A stretch of 7,209 nt of DNA from Proteiniphilum sp. UBA5267. GTDB taxonomy: Bacteria > Bacteroidota > Bacteroidia > Bacteroidales > Dysgonomonadaceae. Position numbers and translations under genes: made by a program. Positions 1 to 6,860 of the stretch are shown here, one piece after another. The stretch spans positions 1 through 7,209 of the forward strand of contig DHTF01000129.1 of assembly GCA_002411515.1 (NCBI GenBank), given 5' to 3'. Under the pieces are notes generated by a model. The model saw nothing but the letters and a program-made list of their open reading frames with translations. It searched no databases and had not been told where the DNA came from. Position 1 is the first letter of the stretch. Each line of letters opens with the position of its first letter.

Positions 1-119
1 CTTTTTACGTATTGCTATTTTTTTTAATAATTTCTCTATCGCTTCATTTTCACCTTTTTGGTACACAATAATACCCTGATTATCATTCAATAACCTTTCT
101 GTTCGGGTGAAAAACGGCA

Positions 120-151
120 CAAAATTACAAATAATCAGAAAGATATGCAAA
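120..151 (-). promoter_or_regulatory. Leftward Bacteroidetes-type promoter
   Basis: On the minus strand TTTG (151-148) is followed after 20 bp by TAATTTTG (127-120). This fits the Bacteroidetes primary sigma factor consensus of a -33 TTTG/TTG and a -7 TAnnTTTG box about 19-21 bp apart. Transcription would start near 113 and leave the window leftwards. The two ATG codons downstream that I checked open frames of only about 16 and 3 codons, so the true start codon is probably outside the window and the leader is at least about 110 nt. The call rests on motif match alone. Confidence 0.45.
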
Positions 152-300
152 TGTTTGAGGATGTTTTTTAAAAAAAAGCGTTGGGCTTACAAACAAACTG
201 TGTGAGAAATAGGGATGTTCCAGAAGATGCATGGCTGTTTGTTTCCGAGTCGTAAAAATAACTACCGGATACACCCTTTTTTTTTCACCACAGTCAACCC

Positions 301-331
301 ACAATGCAGCTCAATCACTCAGGCGCATTGT
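301..331. repeat. 7-bp inverted repeat upstream of the BACON gene promoter
   Basis: ACAATGC at 301-307 is repeated as its exact reverse complement GCATTGT at 325-331, with a 17-bp spacer. It lies 5 bp upstream of the putative -33 element at 337. That is a sensible position for an activator or repressor site, but two 7-bp arms can also occur by chance. It is not followed by a T-run, so it is not a terminator. Confidence 0.3.
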
Positions 332-336
332 AGCCC

Positions 337-367
337 TTGGCACAGATGCGTCTCGTCACTAAATTTG
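337..367 (+). promoter_or_regulatory. Promoter of the BACON lipoprotein gene
   Basis: TTGG at 337-340 and TAAATTTG at 360-367 are separated by 19 bp, matching the Bacteroidetes -33 / -7 (TAnnTTTG) arrangement. Transcription would start near 373, giving a leader of about 40 nt before the ATG at 412. I see no strong Shine-Dalgarno sequence in the A-rich leader, which is usual in this phylum. Confidence 0.5.
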
Positions 368-411
368 TCATCAGTTATTCGGCAATATCCACTCAACAAA
401 AATATTGAACC

Positions 412-2709
412 ATGACAAAGAAAATGTGCGTAACCTTTATGATAGGATTCATCCTGCTCGTTATCTCCTGTAGCAAAAGCGAAGAAGTAGAGCCCCTCCC
501 CGTCCCTGTAGTTCCCGAAGTAAATATCTCGGTAGCCGACCTGGTTTTTCCCGATGTAGAGGCAAAATCTTGCATTTTTGCCGTCACATCCAATGTGCCC
601 TGGAAGATGAGCCTCTCCAATACGCAGCAGGCGCTCTCCTGGTGCAAGGTAGAGCCGATGAGTGGCAACAAGGGGGTAACCAGTGTGACGGTGACAATCT
701 GCCAGAATAACGAGGATTATGACGACCGCAGCACAAACCTGAAAATTGAGGCAGGAGACGCAAGCAAGATTATTTCTGTAACCCAAAAGAAAAAGAACAG
801 CCTCATCCTTTCCAAAGATAAATTTGAAGTCGGTCCCAATGAATCAACCCTACAGGTCGATCTGAAAACCAATGTGAGCTACACGGTTGAGATCCCCGAA
901 GAATATGTTCCCTGGATCATCAAAAAAACAGATTCAGGCACAAGGGCACTGCAGGACAAAAGAGAATACTTCACCATCAGAGAAGGGAACATCCAAGGAG
1001 CACGGATTGGATTGATCCTCTTTAGGAGTGGCGAATTCAAAGACACCGTGACCGTTTTTCAAACGCAGAAAGATGCCCTGATACTCGCCCAGAACACTTA
1101 CAGTGTGACACACAATGCCACGTCGATAGATGTGGAGTTGCGCACCAACGTGGAATATCAGGTACAGATACCCAGTGAGGCAGGATGGATCAAACAAAGT
1201 CAGACCAGGGCCATGCGCAGCGATATACTGCAGTTTTCCGTCGACGAAAATGAGGGTTACACTCCACGTACCGCCTCAATTGTCATCAAGGATAAAAACT
1301 CCTCGCTGACCGATATACTCACTATCCGTCAGGATCCCAATCCTGGACAATGTGCAATCACGCAGGATGGCAAAATAAAAGCCGACGTGGAGAATTATAC
1401 CACACTCGCCGGCATGATTGAATATGTAAAAGCAAACATTTGGGTATGGGATGATTATACAGATAATGATTATGTTGAAAAACTGGGCGAAGGAACTTTC
1501 AGGGACAACGGCTTTACAATGATGCTCGGAGAGTTACCAGACAGATACCTTGAGGATATCACCTATGAATTGGAGGATTTTTATTCACTTTCACTACAGA
1601 TATCCGATAAGAGGGCAAGGGTCAGTTCATTCAGTGGGATCACTCTGGAGGCATACAGGGGAACGGAGAGTGTGGGAGAGTTCTATCATGTAAAAAAAAT
1701 GGGCAAAGACTTTTACAAAAGAGATGATGAGGAAGATATATATTTTGCAGGAGGCATTGTCGGTGTTTTTGTCTACGCAGATAGAGATGTAAGCATCAAC
1801 GGATCTGAAACCTGGAAAGATGAATACAACAACGAGTATTATCACTATAAAATCAACCTCAGCCTCAGGAAAGGATGGAACGAGATCTTTGTTGAATCAA
1901 AAAAGTACGGAGATAATTACGACATGTGGATTACTGCCAACAAGCAGCCCGATGGCATGATATGGGAATTCTTCCCCAACACAACCCCGGATGATTATTA
2001 CGGGAATTATGACATCAGCTATAAAACACCGTATGGAAATTATGAGTCTACCACAGGCGTTGTAAAAATAAGCCCTTATGAAGATGAAGGGGGCGGCGAG
2101 TGGATCTTTATTGAAGGGCTGTATGAAGGTGTCTCCGCATTTACGGCTTACGGAGAATGGCAACCGTATGAAAGTTGTTTTCTGCTGTATGGAAGTCTTT
2201 TTTCCAGAAGAACATTCTATTTTACAGATGAACCGAATACACTTTACTATGCCGCGTATTACCCTGTTCACTACGACCCGACAGACAATTATGTCCGCTA
2301 CCTTAGCGGTGGTAAATATGAAAATGGAGAAGCAAGGTTGATGATGAACGTCGACGGTACTCTTTCCTATTTGGGCTTCTTGCCGGATAAGGACGACTTG
2401 ACTGCCAACGGGTTTATCTACCGGTACTACTCAATGGAAACAGATGAATACCGGGGTTATCTCGGTCCCTGCTACGACATCACTCTCACTCCCAACTATG
2501 CTCCCAGTGCACGCGCAGCCGCTGCAAATTCGAGAGACAACAACCGGAGTTCAAAAAGGAGATCATTCCCCTATTGGATCAATTCTCAAAGAAACACAGA
2601 TTCAACAGATGCCATCAAAAGCAAGATGATGAAATCACGGGATATTCCCACACAACACCCCGGAGGAGTCTCGTCTACCGGAAAAAGCATCATCACGGCA
2701 AGGGAATAA
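412..2709 (+). CDS. BACON-domain surface lipoprotein, unknown C-terminal domain
   Basis: This is a 765-residue exported lipoprotein. A basic start (MTKK) and a hydrophobic stretch lead to the lipobox VISC, with lipidated Cys20. The following SKSEE places acidic residues shortly after the Cys, resembling the Bacteroidetes surface-export signal, so a cell-surface location is inferred. Three BACON-like beta-sandwich repeats follow, at about 37-128, 129-221 and 222-312. Repeats 2 and 3 are clearly related: each opens with an LIL strand, carries TNV-Y-V in the middle and WI before the insertion, and ends with a Q-rich strand. BACON domains are known from Bacteroidetes surface proteins and are thought to bind glycans or mucin, or to act as spacers. 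Residues 313-700 are rich in Tyr, Trp and Asp, look mostly beta, and are unfamiliar to me; no catalytic motif is evident. Residues 700-765 form a basic, Ser/Asn-rich, probably disordered tail. The gene seems to be a single transcription unit converging on the response regulator gene, 5 bp away. Glycan binding is inference only. Confidence 0.85.
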   Translation: MTKKMCVTFMIGFILLVISCSKSEEVEPLPVPVVPEVNISVADLVFPDVEAKSCIFAVTSNVPWKMSLSNTQQALSWCKVEPMSGNKGVTSVTVTICQNNEDYDDRSTNLKIEAGDASKIISVTQKKKNSLILSKDKFEVGPNESTLQVDLKTNVSYTVEIPEEYVPWIIKKTDSGTRALQDKREYFTIREGNIQGARIGLILFRSGEFKDTVTVFQTQKDALILAQNTYSVTHNATSIDVELRTNVEYQVQIPSEAGWIKQSQTRAMRSDILQFSVDENEGYTPRTASIVIKDKNSSLTDILTIRQDPNPGQCAITQDGKIKADVENYTTLAGMIEYVKANIWVWDDYTDNDYVEKLGEGTFRDNGFTMMLGELPDRYLEDITYELEDFYSLSLQISDKRARVSSFSGITLEAYRGTESVGEFYHVKKMGKDFYKRDDEEDIYFAGGIVGVFVYADRDVSINGSETWKDEYNNEYYHYKINLSLRKGWNEIFVESKKYGDNYDMWITANKQPDGMIWEFFPNTTPDDYYGNYDISYKTPYGNYESTTGVVKISPYEDEGGGEWIFIEGLYEGVSAFTAYGEWQPYESCFLLYGSLFSRRTFYFTDEPNTLYYAAYYPVHYDPTDNYVRYLSGGKYENGEARLMMNVDGTLSYLGFLPDKDDLTANGFIYRYYSMETDEYRGYLGPCYDITLTPNYAPSARAAAANSRDNNRSSKRRSFPYWINSQRNTDSTDAIKSKMMKSRDIPTQHPGGVSSTGKSIITARE

Positions 2710-2714
2710 GTGGA

Positions 2715-3491
2715 TTAAAACGCTGAAATCAGCCGAAGCTTCTTGAGCAGACTGGAGTGATAGTTGCGCGAAATATGGAGATCAACAACCTCGTCGAAGG
2801 GGTGAATCAGGCAGCATTTGTTCCCCTTGATCGAAAGAAGGTAATTCATGTTGATGATCTGGTGCCGGTTGATGGGCACAAAAGCAGGTGAAAAGGCCAG
2901 CAACTGATCCGATTTGATGTTCCGCCCCAATGCAACCTGTTTACCATCCGTCAGCGAGGCAAACCATTGTCGCTTATCCTGCAGGTAGGCAAAGAAACCC
3001 ACCTGATGAACCCGGATAACCTGATAGCCGGTGATATTGGGCACCACAAAGGTTTGCTGTGAAGGCAGCAGCTCCGAGAGTGCACACTCGAAACTCTTTG
3101 TAGGCTCCACGAGTCTGGCATGCTCCATAAAGCGGTCCATAATTGTCGCAAACTCATCGGGCAGGTAGGGTTTCAGCAGATAATCAAAAGCAGACTGTCG
3201 GAGGGCATCGAGCCAGTATTTCTGATGGGAAGTGTAGAAAACCACCCGCATGTCCCACGAAATGCGGTGTTGCAAATCCTGCAGCAACTCTACCCCACTC
3301 ATGCCAGGCAGTTCTACGTCCAGAAAAAGCAGATCGGGCTGCTCGTTTAGGATCAACAACGAGCCTTCAGCTGCAGTCCGTGCCTCCCCGGCAAGCAGCA
3401 CTTCGGGATACGCCACAAGCGATTTCTTCAGGTTTTCGATGCAAACCGGTTCATCATCCACCACGACTGCTTTGTATTTTCCTTCTCTCAT
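2715..3491 (-). CDS. LytTR-family response regulator transcription factor
   Basis: This 258-residue protein is the DNA-binding partner of the histidine kinase encoded just upstream. Residues 6-122 form a receiver domain: acidic pair Asp12-Asp13 (VVDDE), phospho-acceptor Asp58 in FLDVELPG, Thr87 in the FYTS motif, and Lys107 in LLKP. Residues about 147-255 form a LytTR DNA-binding domain, recognisable by its order of short strands and by the FVPINRHQIIN stretch at 204-214, which corresponds to the family's usual 'F-RIHRSYIVN' segment. LytTR regulators bind pairs of short direct repeats near promoters. The ATG lies 10 bp after the kinase stop codon, so the two genes are almost certainly co-transcribed and translationally close. 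All receiver residues needed for phosphorylation are present. The target genes cannot be told from sequence; the convergent BACON gene and the operon's own promoter are the nearest candidates. Confidence 0.9.
   Translation of the reverse strand: MREGKYKAVVVDDEPVCIENLKKSLVAYPEVLLAGEARTAAEGSLLILNEQPDLLFLDVELPGMSGVELLQDLQHRISWDMRVVFYTSHQKYWLDALRQSAFDYLLKPYLPDEFATIMDRFMEHARLVEPTKSFECALSELLPSQQTFVVPNITGYQVIRVHQVGFFAYLQDKRQWFASLTDGKQVALGRNIKSDQLLAFSPAFVPINRHQIINMNYLLSIKGNKCCLIHPFDEVVDLHISRNYHSSLLKKLRLISAF
2717..2733 (-). terminator. Weak hairpin and short T-run at the end of the kinase/regulator operon
   Basis: On the minus strand GCTGATTTCAGC (2733-2722) can form a short hairpin and is followed by G and TTTT (2720-2717). 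It overlaps the last codons of the response regulator and ends at its stop codon. The stem has only four or five pairs and the T-run is short, so this would be a weak intrinsic terminator at best. It is the only candidate I see between the two convergent genes. Confidence 0.2.
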
Positions 3492-3501
3492 ATCTACTCA
3501 C

Positions 3502-5526
3502 TTATGTATGCTTCGAGGTGACCCGTTGCGCTTGAAAAACAAAATAATCTGGAATAAAAATCGAGACCTGCGTACGACGTGGTTCCTCCCCAGCATCAGC
3601 AATATGAAAAACAATTTTGTCTCGATTCATGGAGTTCAACAGATCTATAGTCTGATACAACACCTTCAGCCCGGTACCCGTGCCGACAGACGAGACCACC
3701 TGTTCCGATCGGTAACCGGGTCCATTGTCCGTAATGAGGATGGTAGTTCCCGTCCCCTCTTTTTTAACCTGCAGAGAAAGCCTCTTTTCCCCGGGGAGCG
3801 ATCGCAGCCCGTGCTTGATGGCGTTTTCAACCGGTATCTGAATAATCATGGAGGGGAGCATAACTGAATGGATGTCAACATCACTCTCAATGATCCATTC
3901 AAGTGTGAATGCCGGGCCGAGACTTTCCTGCTCCAGCCCGATGAACGACTTCACAAACTCCAGCTCTTCTCCCAGGGTGATCTGTGTACGGTCGGTCATC
4001 TCCAGGCTTCTTCGGAGTAAGAGCACCAGCCCTGTAAGATTGGTGCGGATCGATTCCCTTTCAGAGCTGATCTCCCGGTTAAGAATATTAAAAATAAAAT
4101 GGGGAGAGATCCGGTTGCGGATATTCAGCATGCGCAACCTTGTAATCTCCTGATTAAAGTCGAGCAACTGCTGTTCTTTTTGTTTCTTTGAAATAGTGTA
4201 ATAAATGAACCCGATGGCCACAAAGAGCAGGCAGGCCGTCACCAGCATCATGTTTCTCCATCGCAGCGATTTAATATCCAAGGCCTGACCCTGAATCATC
4301 ATCTCACTCTTCAACAGGGTGGTGTCGAGAGAATAACGCATATCGATGTCGGCGATGCGCATGCTCACCCTATCCGAGCGAATCGAATCGTCGAGTGCAT
4401 CGTTGCGCAACAAATAAGCGTAGGCCTCCTTAAAATCACCCCGGCGCGCGTAATAATCCTGCATATAGCTGTTCCTGAGGCTGACAAGAACTGGCTCTAT
4501 CTCCGACTCGGACACCCGGCCCTCATCCCGCAGATAATACCCTGCCAGCTCCGTATCATTCTCTTTCAAGGCCAATGCCGCTTTCACGCTCTTTATATGA
4601 TAAATCAGCGGCTGCTGATCAATCTCCGAAAAATAATCATAGGCGGCATCCAGGTAGAAATGTGCCGAGTCAGGCTGATTAAGATGATAAAACACTTCAC
4701 CCATGTTTCCATGAAGCAGGTTGATATGAAAAAGGTAGCCTCCCGGAACCAGCAATGCTTTGCCTTTTCTGAACCATTGCAAAGCCTCCTCGTAATTTTC
4801 CGTGAAAAAATAGTAATTACCCCGAAGGTTACAAAAACCGAACTGCTCGTGAAGGGTACCTTGCTGATAACGTTCCTCCGCAAGTCGAAGATAATAGTCC
4901 GACAATTCAAAATCACGCATATCCATATAGAGCTTTGCCAGGCCCATATAAATAGGTAACTCCAGCTTATCCTGCATCTCCAGTGAATCCACCACCGAAA
5001 GGGCGCTTCTGTAGTAAAAAGCACTCTGAGCCAAATCACCGCTCTTCATGTGCATGTCACCTATGTTGATATAGAGATCGGGCAATTTATCGCGTTTGCC
5101 CGTCACCCGGTAACTGCTCAGTGCTTTTTCATAAAAATATAAGGCCGAATCCTGCTTTCTCAGATTAGCATAACAGTTGCCAATGCAGTTATAGGAGGTG
5201 GAAAGGAGAATCTGTCCCTCTTCCGAAGTTTTCCCTTTGAGTAAAAAAGAAACAACCTGTTCCGAAATCAGTTTTGCCGTATCATTCACGCCGGCGACCA
5301 GAAATGTCATGCCATACGTTTGCAAAGCCCTGTAATAATCCAAACTATCTGTGGCATCTCTCATGGCATCAGTCAGTATAGTTCTGGCATAAGACGTGTT
5401 GTCGTAAATAGAGTCCATTGCATCTGCTATCACGGCATCCATATCAGTGTCCTGTGCCGGTTCAACTGATTTCTTGTCACAGGAAAAAAGGCCGATAGCG
5501 AGAAGACAAAATAATATCCTCTTCAT
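3502..5526 (-). CDS. TPR-containing membrane sensor histidine kinase (LytS/PF06580 type)
   Basis: I place the start at the ATG at 5526 (674 residues). The in-frame ATG at 5571 would lie almost on the transcription start and would add 15 residues before an intact lipoprotein signal. The N-terminus MKRILFCLLAIGLFSC is a lipoprotein signal with Cys16, followed by Asp at +2. Residues about 45-382 contain seven or so TPR-like helical pairs (for example 107-143, 148-182, 188-222, 226-260, 267-301), which should be periplasmic. A membrane helix spans about 426-446, and a short basic coiled-coil linker follows (447-470). The kinase has the PF06580 phospho-acceptor motif RISPHFIFNILN with His476, the N-box PVENAIKHG (Asn568), the ATP-binding ITDNGPGY (Asp600) and GTGTGL (615-620). 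All catalytic motifs look intact. It should sense something through its TPR array and phosphorylate the LytTR regulator encoded next. The ligand is unknown. Confidence 0.88.
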   Translation of the reverse strand: MKRILFCLLAIGLFSCDKKSVEPAQDTDMDAVIADAMDSIYDNTSYARTILTDAMRDATDSLDYYRALQTYGMTFLVAGVNDTAKLISEQVVSFLLKGKTSEEGQILLSTSYNCIGNCYANLRKQDSALYFYEKALSSYRVTGKRDKLPDLYINIGDMHMKSGDLAQSAFYYRSALSVVDSLEMQDKLELPIYMGLAKLYMDMRDFELSDYYLRLAEERYQQGTLHEQFGFCNLRGNYYFFTENYEEALQWFRKGKALLVPGGYLFHINLLHGNMGEVFYHLNQPDSAHFYLDAAYDYFSEIDQQPLIYHIKSVKAALALKENDTELAGYYLRDEGRVSESEIEPVLVSLRNSYMQDYYARRGDFKEAYAYLLRNDALDDSIRSDRVSMRIADIDMRYSLDTTLLKSEMMIQGQALDIKSLRWRNMMLVTACLLFVAIGFIYYTISKKQKEQQLLDFNQEITRLRMLNIRNRISPHFIFNILNREISSERESIRTNLTGLVLLLRRSLEMTDRTQITLGEELEFVKSFIGLEQESLGPAFTLEWIIESDVDIHSVMLPSMIIQIPVENAIKHGLRSLPGEKRLSLQVKKEGTGTTILITDNGPGYRSEQVVSSVGTGTGLKVLYQTIDLLNSMNRDKIVFHIADAGEEPRRTQVSIFIPDYFVFQAQRVTSKHT

Positions 5527-5579
5527 TATAATAAAAAAAATAGTGCCCAACCAAATAGGTGCATCGATCAATTCTGCCC

Positions 5580-5610
5580 CAAAAGTACAAATAAATGCAA
5601 ATAAAACAAT
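5580..5610 (-). promoter_or_regulatory. Promoter of the histidine kinase/response regulator operon
   Basis: On the minus strand ATTG (5610-5607) lies 19 bp before TACTTTTG (5587-5580), which matches the -7 consensus TAnnTTTG. Transcription would start near 5573. That leaves a leader of roughly 47 nt to the ATG at 5526 and makes the upstream ATG at 5571 an unlikely start. No strong Shine-Dalgarno sequence is seen. Confidence 0.55.
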
Positions 5611-5684
5611 ATTTTTTTAAATTCCATTCCGCAGCACCTCCCTTTCATCCTCCCGTGCAGTCGTTCAATGAATAAAAAAACAAT

Positions 5685-5692
5685 TATTTTTG
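5685..5692 (+). promoter_or_regulatory. -7 box of the sigma factor operon
   Basis: TATTTTTG matches the Bacteroidetes -7 consensus TAnnTTTG and would start transcription near 5698, about 37 nt before the ATG at 5735. I find no good TTTG at the -33 position (about 5661-5666 reads TCGTTC). The promoter may therefore be weak, activator-dependent or read by another sigma factor, including the one it expresses. Confidence 0.35.
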
Positions 5693-5734
5693 CATACCCG
5701 TGTAACTTTTTTCCCGGTCAACCGTCATCTCATA

Positions 5735-6244
5735 ATGAATAACGAACCATTCCATCAAATCATCCTGCCGATGAAAGATCGGCTCTTCCGTCTGGCATAC
5801 GGTATTGTCAGGGATCGCGAAGAGGCAGAAGACATCCTGCAGGACCTGCTGCTCAAGCTCTGGAGCAGGAAAGAGGAGTGGCACGATATCGGGAATCTGG
5901 AAGGCTATTGCTTCAGGGCCATCAAGAACATGGCGCTCGACAGGCTTTCCTCCATGGCTGTTCGAAAGACCGACGCCATAGAAAGAGAACAGGAAGATCT
6001 TTATTTTGTGGACAACAACTCACCGCATCATGCAATGGTCATCAAGGAGCAACAACTCCTCATTGAACGATGCATCGAGGAGCTTCCCGAGAACCAGCAG
6101 CTCACATTCCGGCTGCGAGAGGTCGAAGGGATGAGTTACCGCGAAATCGCCGACACCCTCGACATCAGCGAAGATCTGGTAAAAATCAGCCTCTTCAGGG
6201 CACGAAAAAAAATGAAAGAATTATTAGCAGGATATGACAGCTAA
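5735..6244 (+). CDS. ECF-type RNA polymerase sigma factor
   Basis: This 169-residue protein is the size of an extracytoplasmic-function sigma factor. Residues about 10-75 form region 2, with RLFRLAYGIVRDREEAED and DILQDLLLKLW covering the core-polymerase-binding and -10 recognition helices. Residues about 104-162 form region 4, a helix-turn-helix for -35 recognition, with ELPENQQLTFRL, EGMSYREIADTLDIS and the recognition helix through FRARKKMKELL. A longer frame opens at a TTG at 5690, but that codon overlaps the -7 box, so the ATG at 5735 is preferred. It is the first gene of a rightward operon and overlaps the next gene by 11 bp, which is typical of a sigma factor translated together with its own anti-sigma factor. 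It probably directs transcription of its own operon and an envelope regulon. The regulon is not visible here. Confidence 0.9.
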   Translation: MNNEPFHQIILPMKDRLFRLAYGIVRDREEAEDILQDLLLKLWSRKEEWHDIGNLEGYCFRAIKNMALDRLSSMAVRKTDAIEREQEDLYFVDNNSPHHAMVIKEQQLLIERCIEELPENQQLTFRLREVEGMSYREIADTLDISEDLVKISLFRARKKMKELLAGYDS

Positions 6245-6860
6245 AGAAGAGATACACATACAGGATTTATTGAAACGTTACTGGGATTGCCAAACAACCC
6301 TTGCCGAAGAGCAGGAGTTGCGCGATTTCTTTTCCAGTGACCATCTCCCAACATCCTGGCAGCACTATGCTCCCCTGTTCTCCTATATTCGCGATGAGCA
6401 GTCCGTTGCCCTGAGCGAAGACTTCGATGAGCGGCTCAAGGTAGCCATGGAGCAGGAAAAGAAAGGGAACCAAAAATACATCACCATCCGCATTTTCACC
6501 CCGCTGCTGCGCATAGCCGCGTCGCTGTTGCTGATCGTTGGAATGGGGATCAGCATCTTCTTCATCACCCGCCAAAACAACAAACCCTGGTTCGTCGAAA
6601 CCTACGACGACCCCCATGCAGCCATCAAAGATGCCACCTATGCGCTACAGGTGCTCTCCCATGCGTTGCAGACCACAGAGGAGGCATCGCTACAGACCAT
6701 CCGCGTGATCGACGACCTGAATATCAACTGGACGGCGCTCGATTCACTCATGGCAGAAGAAATTACCGCCGACTCCCTGGCGGCACTCACGCAGGAAGAA
6801 GACTCGCTTGACGACATCGGCGAATTTATTTCCGATCATAAACAGCATGAAGAGATATGA
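6234..6860 (+). CDS. Putative anti-sigma factor, single-pass membrane protein
   Basis: This 208-residue protein starts 11 bp inside the sigma factor gene and overlaps the next gene by the four bases ATGA. The N-terminal 80 residues are cytoplasmic and charged; DLLKRYWDCQTTLAEEQELR followed by FF is a pattern I associate with Bacteroidetes proteins encoded directly after ECF sigma factors. A single membrane helix spans about 92-111 (LRIAASLLLIVGMGISIFFI). The remaining 95 residues or so should be periplasmic and become strongly acidic towards the end. There is no FecR-like domain and no zinc-binding H-x3-C-x2-C motif, so it belongs to neither the FecR nor the ZAS anti-sigma group. The role of holding the sigma factor at the membrane until an envelope signal arrives is inferred from topology, gene order and translational coupling. 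Similar proteins often carry only a 'hypothetical' label. Confidence 0.7.
   Translation: MTAKEEIHIQDLLKRYWDCQTTLAEEQELRDFFSSDHLPTSWQHYAPLFSYIRDEQSVALSEDFDERLKVAMEQEKKGNQKYITIRIFTPLLRIAASLLLIVGMGISIFFITRQNNKPWFVETYDDPHAAIKDATYALQVLSHALQTTEEASLQTIRVIDDLNINWTALDSLMAEEITADSLAALTQEEDSLDDIGEFISDHKQHEEI

Larger units (their letters stand above)
1..411. other. AT-rich intergenic region with two divergent promoters
   Basis: I see no convincing gene here. The left part (1-180) is very AT-rich and contains a T6A8 tract at about 164-178. A consensus-like Bacteroidetes promoter points left (120-151) and another points right (337-367), so this looks like the shared upstream region of the BACON lipoprotein gene and a gene lying beyond the left edge. 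A 66-codon rightward frame at 215-415 runs through the rightward promoter and has no recognisable protein features, so I treat it as chance. A leftward frame stays open from about 188 to 1 but has no ATG, and its upstream half would lie over the leftward promoter. It is more likely leader sequence than the start of a gene. Confidence 0.6.

Noticed and set aside
164..178. T6A8 tract as a terminator
   Set aside because: There is no GC-rich stem beside it; a bent A-tract or promoter-proximal AT element is a simpler reading.
193..201. Single LytTR-like half-site (ACAAACTGT, minus-strand orientation)
   Set aside because: LytTR regulators bind paired repeats about 21-22 bp apart, and no second copy is present at either expected distance; such a degenerate 9-mer occurs often by chance.
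215..415. 66-codon rightward open frame upstream of the BACON gene
   Set aside because: It runs through the likely promoter at 337-367 and into the lipoprotein start, with no domain-like composition, signal peptide or ribosome binding site.
319..786. 155-codon leftward frame antisense to the lipoprotein gene start
   Set aside because: Cys/His-rich, low-plausibility protein that overlaps the lipoprotein signal peptide and first BACON domain on the opposite strand; a shadow frame.
3250..3867. 205-codon rightward frame across the regulator/kinase junction
   Set aside because: It is antisense to two genes with intact catalytic motifs and has no recognisable protein pattern.
5527..5571. 45-bp N-terminal extension of the histidine kinase (ATG at 5571)
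   Set aside because: It would place extra residues before a complete lipoprotein signal and start at or before the predicted transcription start.
5690..5734. TTG start giving a 184-residue sigma factor
   Set aside because: The TTG overlaps the -7 promoter box, and the ATG at 5735 gives a normal ECF sigma N-terminus.
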